Below, piece after piece: positions 1-8,665 of a stretch of DNA of 64,000 nt. Origin of the DNA: JAEUIE01 sp046350055 (GTDB lineage: Bacteria > Planctomycetota > Planctomycetia > Gemmatales > HRBIN36); the NCBI GenBank assembly GCA_046350055.1, contig JAXMBC010000001.1, forward strand, positions 124,001 through 188,000, in the 5' to 3' direction. The notes under the pieces are model-generated. The model was not told the origin of the DNA. It searched no databases and saw only the letters and a list, made by a program, of their open reading frames with translations. The position numbers and the translations under genes were made by a program. Positions within the stretch are counted from its first letter, which is position 1. Every line of letters begins with the position of its first letter.

Positions 1-68
1 CGGCTAACCCTGCCCTTGCATCCCTTCCTCTTCCATGGAAGGGAACCAGGCAACTTCTGGAGTATCCC

Positions 69-581
69 ATGTCCGCCGGCGCCAACGTCACCAAAGTTGA
101 TGCCCTCGATGACTTCCGTGCTGCCTGGGTCGGTCTCCAGGAAAAGATCATTCAGGCACTTTCCGTGACGGAAGGTGAAATCACGGCAGCCTTTCGTTTT
201 CTCGATCAGCAGATGCACTTCTGGAAAATCGAAGTCACCAAGCGCCAGGAAGCCTACGTGGAAGCCAAGCAGATCTTGAAACGGAAGGAACTGGGGCGCA
301 CCTTCGGCCACAAGGTGGATACCACGGTACACGAGGAAGAAGTCCGCAAATGCAAGGCCCGCTGGCAGCAGGCTGAGGAAAAGCTGGCTCATGTCAGAAG
401 CTGGAAACCCCGTCTCGAACATCAGGTGCGAGACTATCTCGGGCCTCGTCAGGGGCTTTCCGTGCAGGCGGAAACGGAAATGGTCAAGGCCCTCGCCTTC
501 CTCGATCAGAAGATCACCAGCATCGCACAATACCTTGCCACGACAGCACCCACATTCGTTTCCGGGAGTGCCAAGCCATGA
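69..581 (+). CDS. Small helical protein, first gene of ESX/FtsK-like operon
   Basis: A 170-residue protein with no signal peptide or membrane segment. It is predicted almost entirely helical: charged heptad-like stretches at residues 20-75 and 85-130 suggest a coiled coil. A GGAG ribosome binding site lies about 8 bases before the ATG. Its stop overlaps the next start in an ATGA, so the two are translationally coupled, and the FtsK-type ATPase follows directly. I do not recognise a named family. From its size, helical content and context it could be a substrate or chaperone of a type VII-like secretion ATPase; that is inference. Any upstream operon member lies outside the window. Confidence 0.75.
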   Translation: MSAGANVTKVDALDDFRAAWVGLQEKIIQALSVTEGEITAAFRFLDQQMHFWKIEVTKRQEAYVEAKQILKRKELGRTFGHKVDTTVHEEEVRKCKARWQQAEEKLAHVRSWKPRLEHQVRDYLGPRQGLSVQAETEMVKALAFLDQKITSIAQYLATTAPTFVSGSAKP

Positions 582-790
582 CATCAGGAGTCGGCGAAGT
601 CCAGCTCCAGGACGGACTCAAGAAACTGCTCATCCGCTGGGACGAAACAACGCCATATTGGAACGACCAGGTACGCCTCGAGTTTCAGCGAAAGTACATC
701 GATCCCCTGGTGCATCAGATCAAGACCACCATGCAGGCACAGGAAGACCTCGCCCGCATGATGCAGCAGTGCTACCAGGATTGCAAATAA
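578..790 (+). CDS. 70-residue WXG100-like helical hairpin protein
   Basis: A very short protein with two tryptophans near the N-terminus (RWDETTPYWND), then a Phe-rich helix (VRLEFQRKYIDPL) and a second amphipathic helix ending in Cys. This layout, with a turn around residues 38-42, resembles the helical hairpin of WXG100/ESX proteins, although the canonical W-x-G is W-x-D here. The start overlaps the previous gene by 4 bases and the FtsK-type ATPase begins 16 bases after its stop. Inferred role: small secreted or adaptor protein of the neighbouring ATPase. The family assignment rests on size, pattern and context only. Confidence 0.75.
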   Translation: MTSGVGEVQLQDGLKKLLIRWDETTPYWNDQVRLEFQRKYIDPLVHQIKTTMQAQEDLARMMQQCYQDCK

Positions 791-806
791 CCCGGCTCAT
801 CTACCC

Positions 807-3800
807 ATGAAGATACCCATGACCACCGCTCATCCTTACGAACAACTGCGTCAACTGGTCCGACATCTGCGGGCCGCCATCGCCAGCCGCACAGCAGCTG
901 AACGAGAACTGGCTACCGTTCACCTCGAGAAAGCCCAGGCAGCTGAAGATACCTGGAAGCAGACGCAGGTTGATCTGCAACAACGCCGTGAACAGCAGCT
1001 GCTCGAGACGCAGAACCGGTTCAAGGAACGCAAGAATACCTTCGCAAGTGGCGCGCACCGTGAACTGGAAACGCTCAAGCAGACACTTGCCGACGCAGAA
1101 AAGGAGATGACCGGCCGCCATTATCTGGAAACGGAAGATCTGAAACGTGCTTACGAAAACGCCGTCTGGTCCACCAAAACCGTCTACGAAGGCGACAAGA
1201 ACAGTGCCAACGAAACACTCCGGGTTCGCGAACACGAAGCCAGTGTGGCTTGCAGGAAGATGCAGACAATGCTGAGTGACGCAGAGTCACTTCTTGTCGA
1301 ATGGGGGATCAGTCCCCACTACGCCGAGATGCCGAAGGTGGATTCCTTGAGCGTTCCCGATGGCACCACTGCCACCGAGATGTTAAGCGAATACGTCAAG
1401 AAAGCAGAAAAGCAGTTTGCCTATCTCAAGAGCCTGACACTTCCCAAGCTCCTCAAACCCGTCTTCGTTATCCCCTTTGCCATCCTGCTGACCATCATTC
1501 TCACGATACCCATCGTGATGGTCACCGGAAACAAGCTGCTCGGCCTGGCGATGGGCATCCCTGCTGCTGCAGTCATCAGCTTTTCCATCATCATCTCGGC
1601 CAAACAGGTTGCTGCCTGGCAGGCCCGTCGCGCCACTTTCCCTCTGGGCGATACGGTGGCTGAGGGCATCACCCTCGAAGCACCGATCAAGAAGGAAGCA
1701 GAGTTAGATACCAAACGAGAGCTGAAACGCCTGCAGGACCAGAAAAATGCTGATCTTGCCAGCCACGAAACTAACTATGTCCCCAGGATCAAGGAACAGA
1801 AGAAGGCCTTCGAGCAGGAATCCATCACGTTCTACGTCAACAAGGAAAAACGCCTCGCGGAACTGCAGAAGAAGGTGAAGACGGAAATCGACAGGATTGA
1901 ATCCGAACTTGCTGAAAGCCTCAAAACCCTGGAAGAGACATACACCCGCGACCTGGCAACAGCAGAGGCCAACTACCAGCGTGATGCAGTCACGGTGCGT
2001 GAGAAATACAACATCGCCAAACAGGGCATGAGCGAAGCCTGGCACAAGGCCATGCACACCCTGCAATCCGAAGCCCGGACGCTCAATGAGACGGTGGATG
2101 CCCAGAGTCCCCCCTGGCAAAGCTGGCAGGCATTGCCCACACCAGCCACCATGCCCAACATCATTCGCGTCGGAACCTACACGCTCGATTTCAACCAGAT
2201 GCAGGGAGGCATGCCGGTTGACTCCGAACTCCAGGCTGTTACGCCGCGCAGCATCACCATCCCCGCCCTCGCCCCCTTCCCCACTGGTGGCAACATCCTC
2301 CTCAAGGCTGATGGCCCCGGCAAACAACAGGCCGTCGATGCTCTCCAGCAACTCACACTGCGTTTCCTCACCCAGTTACCCGCCGGCAAAGCCCGCCTCA
2401 CAGTCTTTGATCCAGTCGGGCTGGGAGACAACTTCGCAGCTCTCATGCATCTCGCCGATTATGACGAAGCACTCATTGCCCATCGCATCTGGACCGAAGA
2501 ACACCACTTCGAGCAACGCCTCGTCGACCTGACAGGCCACATGGAAAGTATCATCCAGAAATACCTCCGCAATCAGTATCCGAGCATCGAAGCCTACAAC
2601 GAAGATGCCGGCGAGGTGGCTGAGCCATTCCGGTTACTGGTCGTGGCCAACTATCCCGCCAACTTCAATACGGAAGCAGCCAAGCGGCTTGTCAGCGTCT
2701 CCGCCAGCGGGGCTCGCTGCGGGGTGAGCACGTTCATCAGCATGGACACCGGTGCCAACCAGCCGCGCGATATTAACCTCGATACGCTCGAAGAAAACAG
2801 TCTGATATTCGAGTATACAAACGGCAGCTTCCATACTGTCGATGAAGACTTCGCCGGATTGCCACTGACCCTGGCTACCCCGCCCGAAGACGAGCGCACC
2901 ACGGAACTGCTGAACAAAGTAGGCCAGGCGGCCCGTGATGCTGCCAAGGTCGAAGTGGCCTTCAAGCTCGTCCATCCCCAGCACGATCAGAAAGCTCTCT
3001 GGTATGCCGACAGCGCCAATGGGCTGAGCATTCCTCTCGGCCGGGTGGGTGCGACCCGCCGGCAGTCGCTGACGCTGGGTCAGGGCACATCGCAACACGT
3101 CCTGGTCGCAGGTAAAACCGGTTCGGGCAAATCGACGCTTCTCAATGTGCTCATTACCAATGCTGCGCTGCACTACAGCCCGGAAGAACTGGAGATGTAC
3201 CTCATCGACTTCAAGAAAGGTGTGGAGTTCAAAGCCTATGCCAATCATCAGTTACCCCACGCCCGGGTGGTGGCCATCGAAAGTGAACGGGAGTTTGGCC
3301 TTTCCGTTCTGCAGAAACTGGATGCCGAGCTGAAACGCCGGGGCGAGAAGTTTCGTGAACTGGGTATCGCCAATATCAAGGATGTGCGACAGGCTGACAG
3401 CAGGAATATCTACCCGCGCATCCTTCTCATCGTCGATGAGTTTCAGGAATTCTTCGTCGACGATGATCGCCTGTCCCAGGAAGCAGCCCTCCTCCTGGAC
3501 CGTCTCGTCCGACAGGGCCGTGCCTTCGGTATTCACGTGGTGCTGGGGTCGCAGACCCTTGGCGGTGCGTACACCCTCGCCCGCAGCACCATCGATCAGA
3601 TGGCCGTGCGAATCGTACTCCCCTGCTCCGAATCCGATGGCCACCTCATCCTCGGCGATGATAACCATGCAGCCCGTCTCCTCAGCCGGCCTGGCGAAGC
3701 CATCTACAACGATGCCAGCGGTCGGGTGGAAGGAAACCATCCGTTCCAGATCTGCTGGCTCGATGATGATCAGCGGGAAACGCTGCTTAGCGATATCCGC

Positions 3801-4706
3801 AAGCTCTACGACTCTTCACCGAAGAAAGTGGAACTGGCCGAACCCATTGTCTTTGAGGGAAATGCCCCTGCCGAACTGCTCCGCAGCCGCCCGTTGCGAG
3901 CAGCCCTGGAGAAAGTGCCTACCCAGGCACCCAGAGAGCCACACGCCTTCCTCGGCGAAGCGATCGCCATCAAGGATGCCTCCACCGCAGTCTTCAAAAG
4001 GCAATCGGGCAGTCAGTTGCTGGTTCTGGGACAGGACGAACGAGGTGCAGTGGGTCTCCTTGCCGGCGCGGTGGCCAGTCTGTCTGCCCAGCATCCCGTC
4101 GGTTCCGTGCAGTTCTACTTCCTTGCTGCGAATGTCGAAGTGGATCCCGTCAAACCCCTGCACGATCTGATCAGGAAACTGCCTCACCCTGTGCACATTG
4201 CCCAGCATCGGGAAGTTGCCAGCATGATGCAATCGCTTACCGAAGAGCTGAACAATCGCAAGGCAGCTCCACCCGAAGCAACCCCCAGTCCCATCTTCGT
4301 AGTCATCTGTGGCATCCATCGTCTGCGTGACCTCCGCCGCAGCGACGACGATTTCAGCATGGGTAGCGAAGGAGGCGTCTCACCTGTCAATCAACTGGCT
4401 GAGCTGGTAAAAGAAGGAGCACCACTGGGCATTCACTTCCTGGTCTGGGTCGATACCGCCACCGGGGCCAGCCGCAGCTTCGACCGCGTCACCCTGCGTG
4501 AGTTTACCCTCCGGGTGCTGTTCCAGATGTCAGCCAACGACTCCAGCAACCTCATCGACAGCCCAGCAGCTGGTAAGCTCGGGGCCCATCGAGCACTCTA
4601 CTTCTCAGAAGAGCTGGGAACGCTGGAGAAACTGCGACCTTACGGTGTTCCAACAGAAGAAACCATCCAGGTACTGGGGGACAAGCTGGCAGCCTGGAAC
4701 AGGTAG
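807..4706 (+). CDS. FtsK/SpoIIIE-type (EccC-like) membrane ATPase
   Basis: A 1299-residue protein. Residues 1-210 and 290-420 are long charged coiled coils flanking two hydrophobic segments at about 215-265. An FtsK/SpoIIIE ATPase domain follows, with Walker A GKTGSGKST near residue 770 and Walker B ILLIVDEF near 871. A second ATPase-like domain near 1067-1290 keeps the strand pattern (QLLVLGQDERGA, IFVVICGIHRL) but lacks a P-loop lysine, as in the degenerate modules of EccC/EssC. There is no FtsK gamma domain, so chromosome translocation is unlikely. It ends a three-gene operon with two small helical proteins, and type VII-like secretion is the best inference. An alternative start is the in-frame ATG at 819. 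Confidence 0.88.
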   Translation: MKIPMTTAHPYEQLRQLVRHLRAAIASRTAAERELATVHLEKAQAAEDTWKQTQVDLQQRREQQLLETQNRFKERKNTFASGAHRELETLKQTLADAEKEMTGRHYLETEDLKRAYENAVWSTKTVYEGDKNSANETLRVREHEASVACRKMQTMLSDAESLLVEWGISPHYAEMPKVDSLSVPDGTTATEMLSEYVKKAEKQFAYLKSLTLPKLLKPVFVIPFAILLTIILTIPIVMVTGNKLLGLAMGIPAAAVISFSIIISAKQVAAWQARRATFPLGDTVAEGITLEAPIKKEAELDTKRELKRLQDQKNADLASHETNYVPRIKEQKKAFEQESITFYVNKEKRLAELQKKVKTEIDRIESELAESLKTLEETYTRDLATAEANYQRDAVTVREKYNIAKQGMSEAWHKAMHTLQSEARTLNETVDAQSPPWQSWQALPTPATMPNIIRVGTYTLDFNQMQGGMPVDSELQAVTPRSITIPALAPFPTGGNILLKADGPGKQQAVDALQQLTLRFLTQLPAGKARLTVFDPVGLGDNFAALMHLADYDEALIAHRIWTEEHHFEQRLVDLTGHMESIIQKYLRNQYPSIEAYNEDAGEVAEPFRLLVVANYPANFNTEAAKRLVSVSASGARCGVSTFISMDTGANQPRDINLDTLEENSLIFEYTNGSFHTVDEDFAGLPLTLATPPEDERTTELLNKVGQAARDAAKVEVAFKLVHPQHDQKALWYADSANGLSIPLGRVGATRRQSLTLGQGTSQHVLVAGKTGSGKSTLLNVLITNAALHYSPEELEMYLIDFKKGVEFKAYANHQLPHARVVAIESEREFGLSVLQKLDAELKRRGEKFRELGIANIKDVRQADSRNIYPRILLIVDEFQEFFVDDDRLSQEAALLLDRLVRQGRAFGIHVVLGSQTLGGAYTLARSTIDQMAVRIVLPCSESDGHLILGDDNHAARLLSRPGEAIYNDASGRVEGNHPFQICWLDDDQRETLLSDIRKLYDSSPKKVELAEPIVFEGNAPAELLRSRPLRAALEKVPTQAPREPHAFLGEAIAIKDASTAVFKRQSGSQLLVLGQDERGAVGLLAGAVASLSAQHPVGSVQFYFLAANVEVDPVKPLHDLIRKLPHPVHIAQHREVASMMQSLTEELNNRKAAPPEATPSPIFVVICGIHRLRDLRRSDDDFSMGSEGGVSPVNQLAELVKEGAPLGIHFLVWVDTATGASRSFDRVTLREFTLRVLFQMSANDSSNLIDSPAAGKLGAHRALYFSEELGTLEKLRPYGVPTEETIQVLGDKLAAWNR

Positions 4707-4775
4707 AGTCGGCTGGGGGGAGATTCATTGGCTCCCCTGCTACTCGTCTGCTAATTCGAGTCAGACTGATGAACT

Positions 4776-5867
4776 CTACAGCAAGTCGCTACGCTTATGC
4801 TGGTTGAGGTACTCCACCAGCTTCTTGATCCCTGCTTCGTCATCACGCCGGGCCACCAGGGTATGCGGGCCTTCACGAACGATCAGCAAGTCATTGACGC
4901 CCACGGTCGCAATCACTTGCCCGGGTGAGCCATCCCCCATGATGATGCACCGTTCGGTGTTCAGCTTGATGTGCTCGGTACCATTCACGGTGTTGTTCTG
5001 ATTATCCTGCGGGAAGTGCCGTTCGAGCGCGAGCCAGCTGCCTACATCATCCCAGGAGAATGGAGCAGGCAGCACAATGCCCTGCCGACAATGCTCCATC
5101 ACGGCATAGTCGATGCTGATCTTCTTCAGCGGCTCGAACTCCGCCCGGAATACTTCGAGTCGCTGCGGAGTGTTCCAGGCAGCCGCAATCCGCTGGACAC
5201 AACTATGCAATGCAGGGTGCAGTCGTTCCAGTTCACTCAGGATAGCAGCAGCCCGCCACACGAAGATACCGCTGTTCCAGTAGTACCGCCCGCTCTGCTG
5301 ATACTGCTGTGCCGTCACAAGGTCAGGCTTCTCCTTGAACGCTGCGATCCGGTAGGCTTCCATACTACTGCGGCCTGGAAGAGGTTCTCCCCGCTCGATG
5401 TAGCCAAACCCTGTCGCGGGATAAGTCGGTGGAATACCGAAGGTGACCAGTGCCTGGGGATGTTCGCGGGCCAGTTCCGCTGCTGCCTGCACCGCCCGCT
5501 GAAACAGTGGTAATGGTTCAATCACATGATCCGCGGGTGTCACCACCATGACCGCTTCGGGATCGACCTGGGCCACGAGCGCCGCTGCCACGCCAATGCA
5601 GGCTGCGGTGTCACGCCCCATCGGCTCCGGCACCAGCCGGTCCACTTGCAGCCCCGGCAACTGCTCCTTCACCAGCGGAGCCATGCTCGCCCCGGTGATG
5701 ACCCAGCGATCGGCAGGCTTGGCTACTACTTCGATGCGGTCGTAGGCGATTTGTAACAGCGTGCGCTGCCCGGTCAGGGCAAGAAACTGCTTCGGCCGGA
5801 CTGCCTTGCTCCGCGGCCAGAACCGCGTTCCCCCACCGCCTGCCATGATGATCGCGTGAATGGACAT
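4776..5867 (-). CDS. Mannose-1-phosphate guanylyltransferase
   Basis: A 363-residue cytoplasmic nucleotidyltransferase that makes GDP-mannose from mannose-1-phosphate and GTP for exopolysaccharide and glycan synthesis. The N-terminus carries the pyrophosphorylase signature (IIMAGGGGTRFWPRS, then RPKQFL) and residues 225-290 contain the FSWDDVGSW motif typical of this family. Length matches the single-domain guanylyltransferase; there is no C-terminal phosphomannose isomerase domain. It is transcribed away from a heptamer repeat array that begins 6 bases before its start codon. The downstream gene (FtsK) is convergent. Confidence 0.93.
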   Translation of the reverse strand: MSIHAIIMAGGGGTRFWPRSKAVRPKQFLALTGQRTLLQIAYDRIEVVAKPADRWVITGASMAPLVKEQLPGLQVDRLVPEPMGRDTAACIGVAAALVAQVDPEAVMVVTPADHVIEPLPLFQRAVQAAAELAREHPQALVTFGIPPTYPATGFGYIERGEPLPGRSSMEAYRIAAFKEKPDLVTAQQYQQSGRYYWNSGIFVWRAAAILSELERLHPALHSCVQRIAAAWNTPQRLEVFRAEFEPLKKISIDYAVMEHCRQGIVLPAPFSWDDVGSWLALERHFPQDNQNNTVNGTEHIKLNTERCIIMGDGSPGQVIATVGVNDLLIVREGPHTLVARRDDEAGIKKLVEYLNQHKRSDLL

Positions 5868-5873
5868 GTTGTT

Positions 5874-5920
5874 CAGAAGCCAGGAGTCAGAAGTCAGATT
5901 CCAGAAGTTAGAATATGGAG
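5874..5920 (+). repeat. Degenerate 7-base tandem repeat array (arm 1 of locus A)
   Basis: About six consecutive 7-base units read GAAGCCA, GGAGTCA, GAAGTCA, GATTCCA, GAAGTTA and GAATATG. It lies directly upstream of the guanylyltransferase start and faces a second arm at 5931-5967 in opposite orientation, so the pair could form a hairpin. The same family occurs at five other loci in this window. Confidence 0.8.
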
Positions 5921-5930
5921 GTCGATTACT

Positions 5931-5967
5931 TACTGGCTCCTGTATTCTGGCTTCTGGCTCCTCAGGA
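5931..5967 (-). repeat. Degenerate 7-base tandem repeat array (arm 2 of locus A)
   Basis: About five 7-base units on the minus strand (GGAGCCA, GAAGCCA, GAATACA and variants) form an imperfect inverted partner to the arm at 5874-5920. The array ends at the stop codon of the metallo-hydrolase gene at 5968. Confidence 0.78.
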
Positions 5968-6753
5968 TTAGAAGTCCACCCTCAACCCGTCATACGCCAG
6001 CTGGATATGCTCCGGCAGTTCGCTGCTGATGTTGACGTGTTCCAGTTCGTGGCTGATGTGGGTGAGGTAGGTCTTCCTCGCTTGCAGGTGCCTGGCGACG
6101 TCAATGGCCTGGTCGAGCGAGAGATGGTTCGGATGATGCCTGCGACGCAAGGCATCCAGTACCAGCGTATCCAGCCCCTTGAGCAGTTCCTGGCTGGCCG
6201 GGGGAATCCGGCTGACATCAGTGCAGTAGGCCAGGTTGCGCACCCGAAAGCCGAGTACATTGAACCGCCCATGCTCCAGATACACCGGGGTAATCATTTC
6301 GCCGAGCACTTCAAAAGGCACCCCCGGCTCCACCCGTACAAACTTGATCTGCGGCAGCATGCCCCGAGGCATTTGCTCGGCAGCTTCAGTAAACGCATAC
6401 GAAAAAGCCCGTCGCACAACATGCTCGGTCTCTTCGGTGCAATAGACATTAAGTGGTGAATTCAGATGACGGGGAAACAGTCGAACATCATCGAGACCAT
6501 ACAGATGATCGACATGATAGTGGGTCAGCAGAATGGCGTGGACGAATGGCACCTTCTCACGCAGCAGGGAGAGTCGCAATTCCGGCGGCGTATCGATCAG
6601 GATTCGCCCCTGAGGCAGGTTCAGGAGCACACTGCTGCGATAACGCTGATTGCACGGGTTGGTCGAGGTGCAGACTTCACAATCGCACCCCAGAACAGGT
6701 ACCCCGGTGGATGTTCCAGTGCCAAGAAACGTAAGCGAACGACCTGATGACAT
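5968..6753 (-). CDS. MBL-fold metallo-hydrolase, PhnP-like
   Basis: A 261-residue metallo-beta-lactamase-fold hydrolase. The N-terminus has LGTGTSTGVPVLGCDCEVC followed by a Cys and RYRSS, the zinc-site and substrate pattern of PhnP-like phosphodiesterases. The metal-binding H-x-H-x-D-H motif is seen as THYHVDH near residue 80, and a late HISHELEH segment supplies further ligands. By family it is likely to hydrolyse a cyclic phosphodiester such as a phosphoribosyl cyclic phosphate. No phosphonate (phn) genes adjoin, so a general nucleotide-repair role is equally plausible. It is cytoplasmic with no signal peptide. Confidence 0.88.
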   Translation of the reverse strand: MSSGRSLTFLGTGTSTGVPVLGCDCEVCTSTNPCNQRYRSSVLLNLPQGRILIDTPPELRLSLLREKVPFVHAILLTHYHVDHLYGLDDVRLFPRHLNSPLNVYCTEETEHVVRRAFSYAFTEAAEQMPRGMLPQIKFVRVEPGVPFEVLGEMITPVYLEHGRFNVLGFRVRNLAYCTDVSRIPPASQELLKGLDTLVLDALRRRHHPNHLSLDQAIDVARHLQARKTYLTHISHELEHVNISSELPEHIQLAYDGLRVDF

Positions 6754-6795
6754 GTGGTCAGTATAGAACTTGCAGGCGAGATGCCAGTGACACCA

Positions 6796-6822
6796 GCCCG
6801 AAGCGTCAGCGAGGAAGGCACG
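6796..6822 (+). repeat. Possible dispersed short intergenic repeat
   Basis: A GC-rich segment (CAGCCCGAAGCGTCAGCGAG) lies between the metallo-hydrolase and the MFS gene. From memory, near-identical tracts recur in intergenic regions of planctomycete genomes, but only one copy is seen in this window. A genome-wide search would be needed to confirm it. Confidence 0.35.
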
Positions 6823-6845
6823 TGCCTTGGTAACTGTGCAGACAC

Positions 6846-6880
6846 CAAAAAGAAAAACCCGCGAGGGCTACTCGCGGGTT
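6846..6880 (-). terminator. Rho-independent terminator of the MFS gene
   Basis: A perfect 10-base-pair stem (6856-6865 with 6871-6880, AACCCGCGAG and CTCGCGGGTT) with a 5-base loop is followed on the minus strand by TTTTTCTTTTT. It lies 16 bases past the MFS stop codon. Confidence 0.9.
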
Positions 6881-6895
6881 GTGGTGGTTACTGGT

Positions 6896-8560
6896 TTAGT
6901 GGCTGGGTGGCATCCCCGGGCTGGAACCGACCAGGTGTTCCTGTCGGTAGCCACCCATACCCGCGTAGAGCAGGATGAGCAACAAGAAACCAACGGCCAA
7001 TGCCGCAGGCACCAGGGCAGTATACATCAACGCGGTCTTTGCACCATACAGGCGAGACTCATCCAGTTTCGCCTTGTCAGCTGCATAATTGGGCTTGCCC
7101 TGTTCATCCCACCACTTCTTCAGGCCGGTGAGATTCTTCTCGAGTTTCTCTTCCACCTTGCCACCCTTGGCCTTCACCTCGTTCAAGGTGGCAAGATCCG
7201 ATTCCAGCGTGGTCTTGCCCTTTTCCTTATCAGCAAGCCCCGTGTAATCGTCGAATACCTTCAGCTTGCCATTGTCCAAGCCAGCCACCAGGGGCAGCTT
7301 GTCTGGCAGATAGGTGGAGACGATGGGGAAGCCCTTCTTGTCAGGCGCACCATCTTCGGTGCGTGACATGTACCTTTCGTAGGTAGGATTCGAGAGCTCC
7401 TGAATCTTCTGCACAGCAAAGAGATCCTGCTTGTAGCCGATGCCAGGGCTGCCCAGCAAGCCGGCGGAAATCATGCCGACGCCACCGCTGATACCCAGCG
7501 CGAGTGCACCGCCCTTGGGGAATCGTTCCGAGATCACACCGAGCAGCGTGGGCCAGTAGAAAGTCTTGCCCAGACCGTACACGGTCACCGCAGCCATCCA
7601 CATCCACATTTCGTTGGTGAAGGGCATGCCGAGCATGTAGAGGCCTGTTGCCCCCAGTACAGCACTGAAAAAGAGCAAACCGAGTGGCGAAATCTTGTGA
7701 ACGATGGGGCCTGCGAAGAACCGCAGCACAAACATCAGAGCATTGGTCCAGATGAAGGCATAGAGTGCCTTCTTCTCATCACTCAAGACTCGCTGGGTGA
7801 TGTTTACAATCCAGCTATCGGTGCCCAGTTCCACATAGCCCACCATGGCATGCATCAGGAACAGGAACAGGAGAACTGGCGACAGCAGGGTAAAGATCAT
7901 GGTGCTCATCGATACGCCCGAGGCACTGGCTTCCGATTCCGGGAAACGCCGCCCCAGCATCATGAGACCATACATCAACACAGGCACCAGGAAGATGCCG
8001 AGTTTGTATTCCCAGCGAATAGAGACCTTGGCTATTTCCGAATACTGCCCAACACCCAGGACAATGAGCGCCCCAAGAATGAGCCCCAGCGGCCAGCCAG
8101 CATGAAGAATATTGAGCCAGTGCGTCTTGTTCTTCGGGAACAGGGTGGCCGTGAGTGGATTGATCACCGCTTCACAGGCGCCATTGCCCAAGGCAAAGAG
8201 CCACATGCCGATGTTCAGGCACCAGAAGGCCCCTTCCTTACCCATCGAGTTGAATACTGGAGTTGCTGCAAAGGTGACAACTGCCGATGAAGCATGCAGC
8301 AGAAAAGCAAGAATCATCAGCTTGCCGTAGCCGACAGCGTCCGCCAGGAAGCTACCAACAATGATGGTGATGCCAAAGGCAATCAGGCCACCACCTGTAA
8401 TGGTGCCCAGTTCACTCTGGGTAAAGCCAAACTGATCGCCCCAGTCCTTGAGAATCGCTCCACGAACTGAGAAGCCGATACCCGCTGCGATCAGCGTGAG
8501 GAAACTGGCCCAGAAGAGGATTTTCTCATTCCATCCAGGCGATGCGGAACGTTGATCCAT
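6896..8560 (-). CDS. MFS transporter with large hydrophilic insertion
   Basis: A 554-residue inner-membrane protein with the repeated hydrophobic helices of the major facilitator superfamily and the FALGNGACEAVINP segment seen in sugar-type permeases. It is longer than the usual ~400-450 residues: about 130 hydrophilic, Lys/Glu/Asp-rich residues (roughly 376-505) are inserted before the final membrane helix (about 512-535). The substrate cannot be read from the sequence; a sugar or small metabolite is likely from the overall resemblance. A GGAG lies 10 bases before the ATG. It is monocistronic, closed by a strong terminator at 6846-6880. Confidence 0.88.
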   Translation of the reverse strand: MDQRSASPGWNEKILFWASFLTLIAAGIGFSVRGAILKDWGDQFGFTQSELGTITGGGLIAFGITIIVGSFLADAVGYGKLMILAFLLHASSAVVTFAATPVFNSMGKEGAFWCLNIGMWLFALGNGACEAVINPLTATLFPKNKTHWLNILHAGWPLGLILGALIVLGVGQYSEIAKVSIRWEYKLGIFLVPVLMYGLMMLGRRFPESEASASGVSMSTMIFTLLSPVLLFLFLMHAMVGYVELGTDSWIVNITQRVLSDEKKALYAFIWTNALMFVLRFFAGPIVHKISPLGLLFFSAVLGATGLYMLGMPFTNEMWMWMAAVTVYGLGKTFYWPTLLGVISERFPKGGALALGISGGVGMISAGLLGSPGIGYKQDLFAVQKIQELSNPTYERYMSRTEDGAPDKKGFPIVSTYLPDKLPLVAGLDNGKLKVFDDYTGLADKEKGKTTLESDLATLNEVKAKGGKVEEKLEKNLTGLKKWWDEQGKPNYAADKAKLDESRLYGAKTALMYTALVPAALAVGFLLLILLYAGMGGYRQEHLVGSSPGMPPSH

Positions 8561-8665
8561 TATGGAGAGACTCCCAAAGTGTTCGTCGCCCTAACATGGC
8601 GACACGAAGCGACTTCGGGATATTAACAGGGGGCGAATAATAGTCCAGTAGAAAGTTGGGATGAT

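Noticed and set aside
1704..2351. Antisense frames within the FtsK-type gene
   Set aside because: They mirror the coiled-coil coding sequence and have no independent support.
4717..4737. Hairpin after the FtsK-type gene as terminator
   Set aside because: Only six base pairs with a 9-base loop and no T-run follow; too weak to call.
8585..8603. Hairpin in the MFS leader
   Set aside because: GTCGCC and GGCGAC pair, but there is no T-run, no link to a ribosome binding site and no further evidence of regulation.
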